Part shown: one piece after another, positions 16,359-23,826 of the stretch
How the letters are laid out: every line of letters starts with the position of its first letter
Numbering within the stretch: position 1 is the first letter of the stretch
Assembly: GCA_002497905.1 (NCBI GenBank)
Contig: DAFJ01000032.1
Span: 1-32,732 of the forward strand
DNA from: Euryarchaeota archaeon UBA251
Lineage (GTDB): Archaea; Thermoplasmatota; Poseidoniia; Poseidoniales; Thalassarchaeaceae
Reading direction: 5' to 3'
DNA length: 32,732 nt
Notes under the pieces: model-generated
The model's database searches: none
The model's input: the letters and a program-made list of their open reading frames with translations, nothing else
What the model was told of the DNA's origin: nothing
Position numbers and translations under genes: made by a program

Positions 16359-16970
16359 ATGACGCCTGAGCAGTGGCTCGGTCTGGCTACAGTCTGCACA
16401 TTGGGTGCGATGTCGCCGGGACCTTCGCTCGCGTTCGTGATGAGGAACACCATGGCCGGAGGGCGGCGTGTCGGTCTCATCACAGCCATTGGACATGGAA
16501 TGGGAATTGGACTCTACGCATTTGCATTTGTAGCACTACTTGCGGGACTCCTTGCAGCCATGCCTTCTCTCGAGTCTGGACTACGATGGATTGGTATCGC
16601 TCTGCTGATTGCCTTTGGTAGCCTTCTAATGCGATCATCTTTCAGTACCAAAACCGAGTCAATTGTGTCCGAACCGGATGTGATGGAACGGAATCCATTT
16701 ACTGCTGGATTTGCAATCGCCTTCTTCAATCCAAAAATCGCTGCATGGATGGTTGCAGTCTACAGTCAGTTCGTAGAAGTGGACTCATCGCTTCTCACTA
16801 TGGCAGGGATGGGCGGTCTTGCATTCGCAATCGATGCTACATGGTACGCTGTCGTCGCTGTTCTGCTCAGTGGTACATTAGCAACATCGTTACAAAATCA
16901 TGCCCAAACGGTCGATCGGATTGTAGGGGCCCTGTTAATCCTGAGTGGCATACTTCTAATCATACTCTAA
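16359..16970 (+). CDS. LysE/RhtB family amino-acid exporter
   Basis: 203 aa, about six membrane helices. The GAMSPGPSLAFVMRNTMAGGRRVG segment is the N-terminal signature of LysE/RhtB translocators; the FAIAFFNPKIAAW segment is the matching second conserved motif. Members export amino acids or related small molecules from the cytoplasm. The gene starts 15 nt after the acyl-CoA synthetase stop and may share its mRNA, though no functional link is obvious. Confidence 0.88.
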   Translation: MTPEQWLGLATVCTLGAMSPGPSLAFVMRNTMAGGRRVGLITAIGHGMGIGLYAFAFVALLAGLLAAMPSLESGLRWIGIALLIAFGSLLMRSSFSTKTESIVSEPDVMERNPFTAGFAIAFFNPKIAAWMVAVYSQFVEVDSSLLTMAGMGGLAFAIDATWYAVVAVLLSGTLATSLQNHAQTVDRIVGALLILSGILLIIL

Positions 16971-16973
16971 GAT

Positions 16974-17657
16974 TCAGATATCGTAAAGCAGATCCGACTT
17001 GGCATTCTCCCTCGTGGTCCAATAAATCTGGAAATAACAGCCTACTGCCATTACCGTGAAGAGGATGATGCGGTTCGTTAAATCAACAAAATCCAGTGTA
17101 AGAGGAGTGCTCGCTCCGAATATAAGCACGCTTGAACCCATCACAATCGCGACACCCCCTATCCCGGAGGATGCAAGGAAACCAATCGAACCTGATTGCT
17201 TCTTGAGCATAACCACACCTGCAAAGAAGCCAACATAGGAAATCGCCGTCTTCATCAGAAGTTCTGTAGGATAATATGGCTCAATCACAGTCATAATCAT
17301 CATCGTAGTGAAAAAGCCAATCCATCCGCTGACTAGGATATGGATACGTTTGACGAATCTGAATACTAATGCCCCTGCAATTAGGCCTACTACTCCAGCA
17401 AGCAGAAGCATCTCATCACCGGCAACAGGGGCCGATTCCATGGCACCTGCTGCCCCATAGACGGTGAGGCTGACTGCTCCACCGATTCCAAGACCGATTA
17501 GCCATGCAAGGATGCGGAAACCGAAGAATGCGCAAATTAACCCACCAACCAACAAGATAAGAGAAACCTCCTGAGCGAAGGCCTCGACCTGATCGAGAAC
17601 ACCGTCCAAACCCAACATAGACCCGACCATGCACAGAATTAGCACTAGAAAGGTCAT
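16974..17657 (-). CDS. Seven-helix membrane protein of unknown function (DUF4203/TMEM198-like)
   Basis: 227 aa with about seven hydrophobic helices, short loops and many Gly residues (for example LAWLIGLGIGGAVSLTVYGA). The spacing and small-residue content resemble the TM7S3/TMEM198-type DUF4203 family, but this is a loose visual match. There is no catalytic motif. It lies 21 nt downstream of the three-gene cassette on the same strand and may be co-transcribed, or may simply abut it. Confidence 0.65.
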   Translation of the reverse strand: MTFLVLILCMVGSMLGLDGVLDQVEAFAQEVSLILLVGGLICAFFGFRILAWLIGLGIGGAVSLTVYGAAGAMESAPVAGDEMLLLAGVVGLIAGALVFRFVKRIHILVSGWIGFFTTMMIMTVIEPYYPTELLMKTAISYVGFFAGVVMLKKQSGSIGFLASSGIGGVAIVMGSSVLIFGASTPLTLDFVDLTNRIILFTVMAVGCYFQIYWTTRENAKSDLLYDI

Positions 17658-17678
17658 AGCCGCTTCGGCGAATTTTCA

Positions 17679-18041
17679 TCACTGCAAAGTATCTCTGAGA
17701 TGATCCCATTCTGTGAGTATGAGAGTCGTAATGTAAGCGATGATACTAGCCCTCTCATCCATGGGTTCATCTTCATCTAGATTCTCGTCGCTAATGTCTG
17801 GCCAATCATTCCTCATTTCATCAATAGCATAATCCACTGCTTCATCGAAATCTAACCACTCTTCATCGATTTCGAAGGTCTCCTCTGGAGGAGAGTTGGC
17901 AACTTCGTCCATCACGATGATTCTAATCTGGCCAATCTTCGATTCTGGATCTAACCTGTCAGTCATACCAACCCAATCCAGTAATCTAGAAGCTAAGCAT
18001 GGCGAGATTACCATGTCAATTTCTATCCTACCATCCTCCAT
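17679..18041 (-). CDS. Small acidic protein of unknown function, last gene of the cassette
   Basis: 120 aa, very acidic: DEEWLDFDEAVDYAIDEM in the middle and DENLDEDEPMDE near 95. The ends look helical. No signal peptide, membrane helix or known motif. It starts 9 nt after the stop of the preceding gene, with GAGGTG placed well for ribosome binding. The charge would suit an inhibitor, antitoxin-like or chaperone role for the cassette partners, but that is only a guess. Confidence 0.62.
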   Translation of the reverse strand: MEDGRIEIDMVISPCLASRLLDWVGMTDRLDPESKIGQIRIIVMDEVANSPPEETFEIDEEWLDFDEAVDYAIDEMRNDWPDISDENLDEDEPMDERASIIAYITTLILTEWDHLRDTLQ

Positions 18042-18050
18042 CTGAGCACC

Positions 18051-18725
18051 TCAATTCGTAATAATGTCCTGCTGCCATTTGCAAAAACTGCACATAAAAT
18101 CGACGAGTGGGGTTGAAATTTCCGTAGACCTAACTCCATCATATATGTTGGAATCACCACAACATCCACACCTTCTCCAATGATATCTTGTGGCATCATC
18201 CCAAATCCAATATTCATCTTTCAGCATCAAGATAGTAGAGAATACTGACCTAGACAGTGAACTACCATCATTCCAACCAAGACACCTCTCTTGTCTCTGA
18301 GGAGGTATCCATGAACACTCCACCAATTCCTCACCACATTCCTTCCATAGCCTTTCGACAATAGGTGAAGGCACTGTATCGGGAAGAATTACCGTAAACC
18401 ACTCATGACCCATAGACAGAATCTCAAACGAAAATTGTGAATCATATCTTCCGAGCACTGTAATGGTATTACCAGCCACTGAGACATTTTCATCGAAATG
18501 AATCGCCTTCAATGTCGATAGCCAATCCTCATGACTCTCCTCTGGAACATCTCCAATCATGTCCGCTGGCCAATCTGGCCAGAACCTCCACATCTCTGAA
18601 TTGGGCAGATGTTGGTTGTGTACAAAGGCTAGATGAAGGAACCACTCAAATGACCCAAAATCAAGATCCCAATCGACCATCTCCCACAATTCAATTGTTG
18701 GCTCACCTGCGTTATCAGAACCCAT
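18051..18725 (-). CDS. Trp-rich protein of unknown function with C-terminal Cys knuckles
   Basis: 224 aa, not recognised. Unusually rich in Trp and acidic residues (WEMVDWDLDFGSFEWF near the start). The C-terminus has RCGCCG (C186, C188, C189) and CSFC (C212, C215), consistent with a zinc-binding knuckle pair. No signal peptide or membrane helix. Its ATG shares a base with the upstream stop (TGATG), with GGGAGG 7-8 nt before it, so it is translationally coupled to the peptidase-like gene. Base composition is more AT-rich than the neighbouring housekeeping genes by eye. Confidence 0.68.
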   Translation of the reverse strand: MGSDNAGEPTIELWEMVDWDLDFGSFEWFLHLAFVHNQHLPNSEMWRFWPDWPADMIGDVPEESHEDWLSTLKAIHFDENVSVAGNTITVLGRYDSQFSFEILSMGHEWFTVILPDTVPSPIVERLWKECGEELVECSWIPPQRQERCLGWNDGSSLSRSVFSTILMLKDEYWIWDDATRYHWRRCGCCGDSNIYDGVRSTEISTPLVDFMCSFCKWQQDIITN

Positions 18726-19276
18726 CAGATAGACCTCCCATATCCAGCAGGAACTACTCTAAACACTCTCTTGATTGGATTCTCCAATCTTGAATACTCA
18801 GTCGCAGAAACTACACCAGAAAGCCTCGATTTCGCAGTATCGATGATGGTGCCTCTATGCAATGTGACAATATGTGCTGTGCATAATTTCCCATTCCTAT
18901 TTGGAGGATCGAAGGGAGGTTCTCCTGAGTAGAAACTCACGAGAAACAAATCATCCAGTTCGACTAGCTCTTTGATAACATGAGATAATCTCCTCACATC
19001 GGTATTACAGTATGCCAATTGCATCCCATAGTCCTGGAGGAACTTAGACCAAGTATGAGGTGCTTGAGAATTGATTCTCGGCATTACCTCATCCGGATGG
19101 ATTGGGACACCTCTAGTACTGGCGAGCATCGCAAGAGTAGTGGGTACGCAAGAAGGGCCTCTCTGTTGGAGGTGATTAATGTCTATATTCTGATGGAACG
19201 GTCCCGTTTCAGAATCGTCATCAACCCACCAAATCGGTGCATTAGGATCGGGTCTCCAGCCATTTTCTGTCATCAT
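18725..19276 (-). CDS. Papain-like (C39-type) cysteine peptidase homologue
   Basis: 183 aa. The segment HLQQRGPSCVPTTLAML (35-51) has the Gln oxyanion residue followed by Cys (C43) at the start of a helix, as in C39/C70 peptidases. CTAHIVTLHRGTIIDTA (132-148) supplies the matching His (H135) and Asp (D146), so a full Cys-His-Asp triad is present in the right order. No signal peptide, so it acts in the cytosol or needs a partner for export. Start ATG 19276 (or the next ATG) is preceded by GAGGG. It is the first gene of a coupled three-gene set, 47 bp from tRNA-Arg. Substrate unknown. Confidence 0.68.
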   Translation of the reverse strand: MMTENGWRPDPNAPIWWVDDDSETGPFHQNIDINHLQQRGPSCVPTTLAMLASTRGVPIHPDEVMPRINSQAPHTWSKFLQDYGMQLAYCNTDVRRLSHVIKELVELDDLFLVSFYSGEPPFDPPNRNGKLCTAHIVTLHRGTIIDTAKSRLSGVVSATEYSRLENPIKRVFRVVPAGYGRSI

Positions 19277-19306
19277 TTTAATCCCTCATTCATATTTTTC
19301 ATACCT

Positions 19307-19323
19307 CCAATTATCAGAATTGG
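19307..19323 (-). terminator. Hairpin at the 3' end of tRNA-Arg(GCG), spanning the encoded CCA
   Basis: CCAATT-ATCAG-AATTGG is a perfect 6-bp inverted repeat. On the tRNA strand its first arm begins with the genomic CCA of the tRNA. It could be a transcription or processing signal for the tRNA precursor. Confidence 0.4.
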
Positions 19324-19395
19324 TGGGGGTACCAGGATTCGAACCCGGACCGACAACTTCGCAGTCTGTTATGCTCTCCGTTACACCATACCCCC
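19324..19395 (-). tRNA. tRNA-Arg (anticodon GCG)
   Basis: Full cloverleaf read on the minus strand: acceptor GGGGGTA pairs perfectly with TACCCCC; D stem GTGT/GCAT; anticodon loop CTGCGAA giving GCG, which reads CGC/CGU; T arm CCGGG-TTCGAAT-CCTGG. Discriminator is A and CCA follows in the genome (19321-19323). The lowest anticodon-stem pair is an A.G mismatch, so the stem is slightly weak. No intron. Confidence 0.88.
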
Positions 19396-19401
19396 AAAGG
19401 A

Positions 19402-19473
19402 TGGAGGCACCCGGAATCGAACCGGGATCCAGGGGTTCGAAACCCCCAATGCTCTCCGTTACACCATGCCTCC
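19402..19473 (-). tRNA. tRNA-Arg (anticodon UCG)
   Basis: Minus-strand cloverleaf: acceptor GGAGGCA/TGCCTCC; D arm identical to the neighbouring tRNA-Arg (GTGTAACGGAGAGCAT); anticodon stem GGGGG/CCCCT around loop TTTCGAA, giving UCG for CGA and possibly other CGN codons; T arm CCCGG-family stem with TTCGATT loop. Discriminator A; CCA is not encoded. It lies 6 bp upstream of tRNA-Arg(GCG), so both are probably cut from one transcript. Confidence 0.88.
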
Positions 19474-19798
19474 TTAGTTGACCCGTCTGAAACGGGTATA
19501 GAAACAAAATCGGGTGAGAATCAACGAAGCCGTTGGCGAACCCAATCCCCCCAAATCCTCCAATGGGCTGGGTAGGGTCCGCTCATCTCCTTCATCTCCA
19601 TCCGGTTGTTCCGTGACGAATTAGTCCAAATGGGTTCTTTCTTTTAAATATTTCCTTTTTTTAGTTGAAAATAACAATTAAAATCAAAAAAATGTCTCTC
19701 ATTCAAGACATATATTCGATTAAATTGTAACTAGATAATCAAAACCAACTGAGTTAAACGCCGGTGACCTCATTGCAGAGCGCATTATCGGAAAGAGC
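19474..19798. other. 325-bp non-coding region, AT-rich in its second half
   Basis: No gene seen. Next to the tRNAs lies CCCGT-ctgaa-ACGGG (19482-19496) and a TATA-like tctata on the minus strand about 27 nt before the tRNA-Arg(UCG) 5' end, its likely promoter. From about 19635 to 19745 the sequence is strongly A+T-rich, unlike the rest of the window. It holds a 6-bp inverted repeat at 19692-19711 and a TATA-like stretch just after it, upstream of the IcmF gene. Confidence 0.7.
19692..19716 (+). promoter_or_regulatory. Candidate operator and box A of the IcmF gene
   Basis: ATGTCT-ctcattca-AGACAT is a perfect inverted repeat with 6-bp arms and an 8-bp centre (20 bp end to end), immediately followed by and overlapping catatatt, a plausible box A. 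Palindromes of this size beside the TATA element are typical binding sites for dimeric archaeal repressors. The start codon is about 85 nt further, implying a leader of about 60 nt. Confidence 0.4.
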
Positions 19799-22700
19799 AT
19801 GGTCAGCACCGATGAGGGTGCCTCTGGCAAAGATGCCATTCGCGCATCTGATGGCAAGATGCCGCTGCGGATAGTCACTGCTGCAGCAATTTTCGACGGG
19901 CATGATGCTGCTATTGGGATCTTTCGCCGAATATTTCAATCGCGTGGATGCGAGGTCATCCATCTTGGACACGACAGAGGAGCGGATGAGGTCGCACGAG
20001 CTGCGATCCAAGAGGACGCCCACGCTGTCGCAATCACATCGTACCAAGGCGGCGCCGTAGAGATGTTCACCCATACGAAGCAAATCCTCGATGCTGCTGG
20101 ATTCGAGCATGTGTTCCTTTGTGGCGGCGGCGGAGGCACCATCCTCCCACAAGAAATTCGCCACCTGCGCGACGAGGGAATCGCTCGAATCTACTCGCCT
20201 GACGACGGCCGAAGCATGGGTCTCACCGGTATGGTCGAAAACGCCATGCGAACTGCAGCAGAAATTGACCTCCTCGATGATTCACGTTATGCTGAACTGA
20301 GTGAACCCATAGACGCATCAGACCATGGCGCAGTCGCGAAACTACTGACCCTAGCTGAGAACGGAGAAAGTGAACTCTACTACTCTGTGTTAGAATCCGC
20401 GAGAAGTCGACCCAAAGGAGAGGAGTGCCCAGTCATTGGCCTAACTGGGACTGGAGGTGCGGGAAAATCCAGCCTAACTGACGAACTCATGCTCCGCATC
20501 CAGCGAGATAACCCTGGCCTGCGCATCGCGCTGCTTGCTACCGATCCAACTCGGAAACGAACAGGGGGGGCTTTACTCGGTGACCGTATTCGCATGAATT
20601 CACTCGCAAACGATCACCTATTCATGCGATCCTTTGCAAGTCGCGATAGTGGACGTGAACTCGCGGATTGTATTGGCCGTGCAATCGAGACCTGCCAAGC
20701 AGTTGGATTCGACCTCATCGTTTGTGAGACGAGTGGGATCGGGCAAGGTGATGATGCAATTACTGAAGTCGCAGATGTTTCGATTTATGTCACTACACGT
20801 GAATATGGTGCACCATCGCAACTTGAGAAACTCGCCGCCTTGGACTTTGCCGACCTCGTCGTCCTAAACAAGTTCGACAGAGCCGGAGCAGAGGATGCAT
20901 TTGCTGAAATTCGCAAGCAAGTCAAACGGAATCACGAGGTTTGGGATGCGACTGACGAAAGCCTACCCGTAATCCCTACTATTGCATCTCAATTTGCTGA
21001 TGCTGGAGTGGACCTTCTCTGGAAGAGACTGGCCACCCTACTCAATGCCCGTATGGAGACCAAACTCACCGCATCCGAACCACTTCTCGGCGAGGATGGG
21101 CTTCCCTCTCGGAGCGCGCCAATACCTCCTGAGCGCCAAAGCTACCTAGCTGAAGTCGCGGCTTCAGTTCGTAACTACCACCAAGATGCAGAAAAAATAG
21201 CAGACAATGTCCGTCTCGTGCAACAGCTAGAAGCGGCTGCTGAGAGGATGAAAGAGGGAGGGAAAACCGCAGCGTCGAACGACCTCGAGAATGAGGCTAA
21301 TGATCTTCGGAAGGAAGTTCCTGACGAGGCATGGAATGCACTTGATGAATTTGATTCCTATGCATCTGCATACCGCTCGGGGGAAGCAACCTACACTGTC
21401 AGGGGGCGCGAGATTCCAGTTGATACCACGACACGTACGCTTTCAGGACTTGATTTACCGAAAGTTGCTCTACCCGATACCAAAGATCGAGGGGACCTCT
21501 ACCGATGGATTGCAAAGGAGAATAGACCTGGAGCATTCCCATTCACTGCTGGCGTCTTCCCATTCAAACGACGTGATGAACTCCCTGTACGAATGTTCGC
21601 AGGAGAAGGTAGCGCTGAAAGAACGAACAAGCGCTTCCATTTCCTCTGCACAGACCAACCATTCAATCGGCTGTCCACTGCCTTCGACTCTCCATCGCTC
21701 TATGGACGTGATCCTGATGAACGACTGGACATTTTCGGCAAGGTCTGTGAATCTGGAGTGAGTATCAGCACAGTAGATGAGATGGAGCGACTCTTCGAAG
21801 GATTCGATCTATGTGACCCAAACACTAGCGTCTCAATGACAATCAACGGCAACTATTGGTGGCATCTTGCCGCCTTCTTCACAGTCGCAATTCGTCAGCA
21901 GATGCGTGCATTCACCTCGGAACATAAGCGAGAGCCGACAAAAGATGAAGCCAAAGAAATCCGGGCAAGAACACTCTCTACTGTCCGAGGTACGGTCCAA
22001 GCAGACCAACTCAAGGAATCAATGGGGCAGAACACGCTTGTCCTGAATCTTGACACAGCGCTGAAGTTGATGGGAGATGTAGCCGAGTTCTATGTAGACA
22101 ACGAGGTAAGGAATCACTACTTCGTATCCATCTCAGGATACCACATTGCTGAAGCCGGTGCTAATCCAATCACTCAGGCGGCTCTGACACTCTCAAATGG
22201 CCTGACCTATGTCGAGTTATTTCGCGCTCGTGGACTTGATGCTAACAAGTTCCTACGCAACTTCTCTTGGTTCTTCTCCAACGGGATGGACCCGGAATAC
22301 AGCGTCATCGGCCGTGTTAGTCGGCGCATCTGGTCCATCGCAATGCGCGAGATGTATGATGTAGGAGAACGTGGCCAGAAGTTGAAGTACCATATCCAAT
22401 CATCAGGTCGCTCCCTTCACGCCCAAGAATACACATGGAACGATTACAGAACAACCATGCAAGCCCTATATGCGCTCGCAGACAATGCCAACTCACTCCA
22501 CACTAACAGCCGGGACGAAGCCTTCGGAACCCCTACTGAGGATACTGTGCGTGATGCTGTAGCAATACAACTAATCCTGAGTCGCGAATATGGTTGGTTG
22601 CAAAACGAAAATCCACTACAGGGTTCCTTTGTCGCAGAATGGCTCACCGATCATGTGGAAGAGGAAATTCTAGGAATCTTTGAGGAAATGCACCGTAGAG

Positions 22701-23104
22701 GCGGAGTCCTCGGTTCACTCGAGGTTAACTATCAACGGAATCGAATTCAAGATGAATCAATGCTCTACGAACACAAGAAGCACGACGGCACTCTACCAAT
22801 CATTGGTGTAAACACCTTCACCGACCCTGAAGCAGAGGCACTGAACGCAGACAATGCTGACTCATTCGACATGGATGTAACTCGTTCAGACGAGAGCGAG
22901 AAGCTAATGGTCATCAAGCGAAATCGCAAGTTCCAGGAAGAACACACAGAGGCATCCGAAGTGGGTATCGCTCGACTCAAGCAGGTCGCTAGAGAAGGCG
23001 GCAACCTCTTCGAAGCCATGATGGATATTGTCGAGGACTGTACTGTTGGCCAAGTAACTCAGGCCCTGTTTGAGACAGGTGGCAAGTTCCGCCGTAACAT
23101 GTGA
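19799..23104 (+). CDS. icmF: IcmF-type fused B12-dependent acyl-CoA mutase (isobutyryl-CoA mutase fused)
   Basis: 1101 aa, the usual IcmF length. Domain order: B12-binding domain (about 20-150) with FDGHDAAIG, whose His is the cobalt ligand; MeaB-like G-protein chaperone (about 205-430) with P-loop GTGGAGKSS (217-225), ETSGIGQGD (310-318) and NKFD (357-360); then the substrate TIM barrel. The barrel keeps GVFPFK (585-590) and SMGQNT with Q744, the Phe/Gln combination that separates isobutyryl-CoA-type from methylmalonyl-CoA-type mutases (Tyr/Arg), as I recall it. One active-site loop reads NGNYWWHLA, unlike the usual NGPAPM. It isomerises branched and linear acyl-CoA and needs adenosylcobalamin and GTP. 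Confidence 0.9.
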   Translation: MVSTDEGASGKDAIRASDGKMPLRIVTAAAIFDGHDAAIGIFRRIFQSRGCEVIHLGHDRGADEVARAAIQEDAHAVAITSYQGGAVEMFTHTKQILDAAGFEHVFLCGGGGGTILPQEIRHLRDEGIARIYSPDDGRSMGLTGMVENAMRTAAEIDLLDDSRYAELSEPIDASDHGAVAKLLTLAENGESELYYSVLESARSRPKGEECPVIGLTGTGGAGKSSLTDELMLRIQRDNPGLRIALLATDPTRKRTGGALLGDRIRMNSLANDHLFMRSFASRDSGRELADCIGRAIETCQAVGFDLIVCETSGIGQGDDAITEVADVSIYVTTREYGAPSQLEKLAALDFADLVVLNKFDRAGAEDAFAEIRKQVKRNHEVWDATDESLPVIPTIASQFADAGVDLLWKRLATLLNARMETKLTASEPLLGEDGLPSRSAPIPPERQSYLAEVAASVRNYHQDAEKIADNVRLVQQLEAAAERMKEGGKTAASNDLENEANDLRKEVPDEAWNALDEFDSYASAYRSGEATYTVRGREIPVDTTTRTLSGLDLPKVALPDTKDRGDLYRWIAKENRPGAFPFTAGVFPFKRRDELPVRMFAGEGSAERTNKRFHFLCTDQPFNRLSTAFDSPSLYGRDPDERLDIFGKVCESGVSISTVDEMERLFEGFDLCDPNTSVSMTINGNYWWHLAAFFTVAIRQQMRAFTSEHKREPTKDEAKEIRARTLSTVRGTVQADQLKESMGQNTLVLNLDTALKLMGDVAEFYVDNEVRNHYFVSISGYHIAEAGANPITQAALTLSNGLTYVELFRARGLDANKFLRNFSWFFSNGMDPEYSVIGRVSRRIWSIAMREMYDVGERGQKLKYHIQSSGRSLHAQEYTWNDYRTTMQALYALADNANSLHTNSRDEAFGTPTEDTVRDAVAIQLILSREYGWLQNENPLQGSFVAEWLTDHVEEEILGIFEEMHRRGGVLGSLEVNYQRNRIQDESMLYEHKKHDGTLPIIGVNTFTDPEAEALNADNADSFDMDVTRSDESEKLMVIKRNRKFQEEHTEASEVGIARLKQVAREGGNLFEAMMDIVEDCTVGQVTQALFETGGKFRRNM

Positions 23105-23109
23105 GAAGG

Positions 23110-23760
23110 TCAAGCCTCAGAAGTAGCCATCGTAGCACTATGTGCATACACTGCAACTACAGCTCCGATCAATTGAGGGACAAGGTGAATCCAACAAGCA
23201 AGAATATGCATCTTACCAGTGACAATTAGCATTCCAGTCACGGCTGGATTGAATGAACCAAGAGAAATTGAACCGACTGTGAAAGCACCAGCCATTACTG
23301 TGAAACCAATTGCTGCACCGTAGAATTGATTCCCGTCCTGTTCTGTTGCAACGTTAAGAATCACATACATCAAAGCAAACGTGAATAGAAGTTCAGCAGC
23401 AAGAGATGAAAACATAATGGAATCATTGCCGAAATCATGAGCAGTAATCGCAGGTTCACCTAGGATGTAAACGCCAAGTAAACCAGCTACAACACCCGCA
23501 ACAACTTGTACACCGATATATACTGGGGCATCATCTTTGGAACAATCTCCTTTGATGAAAAGAGCAATCGTCACAGCTGGATTAAAATGAGCACCGGAGA
23601 TATGACCAACTGCATAGACCATTACCATCAACATCATACCAATCGCAACAGGTGCAAAATCGCCTGCACTTCCAGCGATTGCTGCAATGAATATAGTAAG
23701 AGTCAGAAAAAATGTACCAATGAATTCAGCAAGACCTTTGGCAGTAGTAGTTGAGGACAT
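23110..23760 (-). CDS. Aquaporin-family (MIP) channel with altered selectivity filter
   Basis: 216 aa, six membrane helices and two half-helices. Both NPA boxes are present: HFNPAVT (60-62) and SFNPAVT (171-173). VGHISGAHFNPAVT matches the E. coli AqpZ pattern closely. The residue after the second NPA is Val rather than the near-universal Arg, and aligning helix 5 to AqpZ places Ala and Gly where AqpZ has the filter His and Thr. The pore should be wider and less polar than a water channel. Last gene of the nop5-flpA-fpg group, 66 bp after fpg, and convergent with icmF. Confidence 0.9.
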   Translation of the reverse strand: MSSTTTAKGLAEFIGTFFLTLTIFIAAIAGSAGDFAPVAIGMMLMVMVYAVGHISGAHFNPAVTIALFIKGDCSKDDAPVYIGVQVVAGVVAGLLGVYILGEPAITAHDFGNDSIMFSSLAAELLFTFALMYVILNVATEQDGNQFYGAAIGFTVMAGAFTVGSISLGSFNPAVTGMLIVTGKMHILACWIHLVPQLIGAVVAVYAHSATMATSEA

Positions 23761-23826
23761 GATACATGCCTGTTATGACCTCATCTTAATCATGCATGGT
23801 CATCAAATTCGAGAAATACTGATTCC

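Noticed and set aside
19273..19302. Nine-codon micro-ORF (MKNMNEGLK) whose stop overlaps the start of the peptidase-like gene
   Set aside because: Its GGAGG is only one base from the ATG, too close to work, and nothing shows conservation. A better explanation is upstream sequence of the peptidase gene.
17658..19323. Integrated element with att sites beside tRNA-Arg
   Set aside because: The position suits integration, but there is no integrase and I found no second copy of the tRNA 3' end on the far side of the cassette. Only possible transfer is claimed.
20565..20580. Seven-G run in icmF (and another near 12229 in the SMUG1 gene) as phase-variable tracts
   Set aside because: Both frames are intact, both genes are housekeeping-type enzymes, and single G7 runs are expected by chance.
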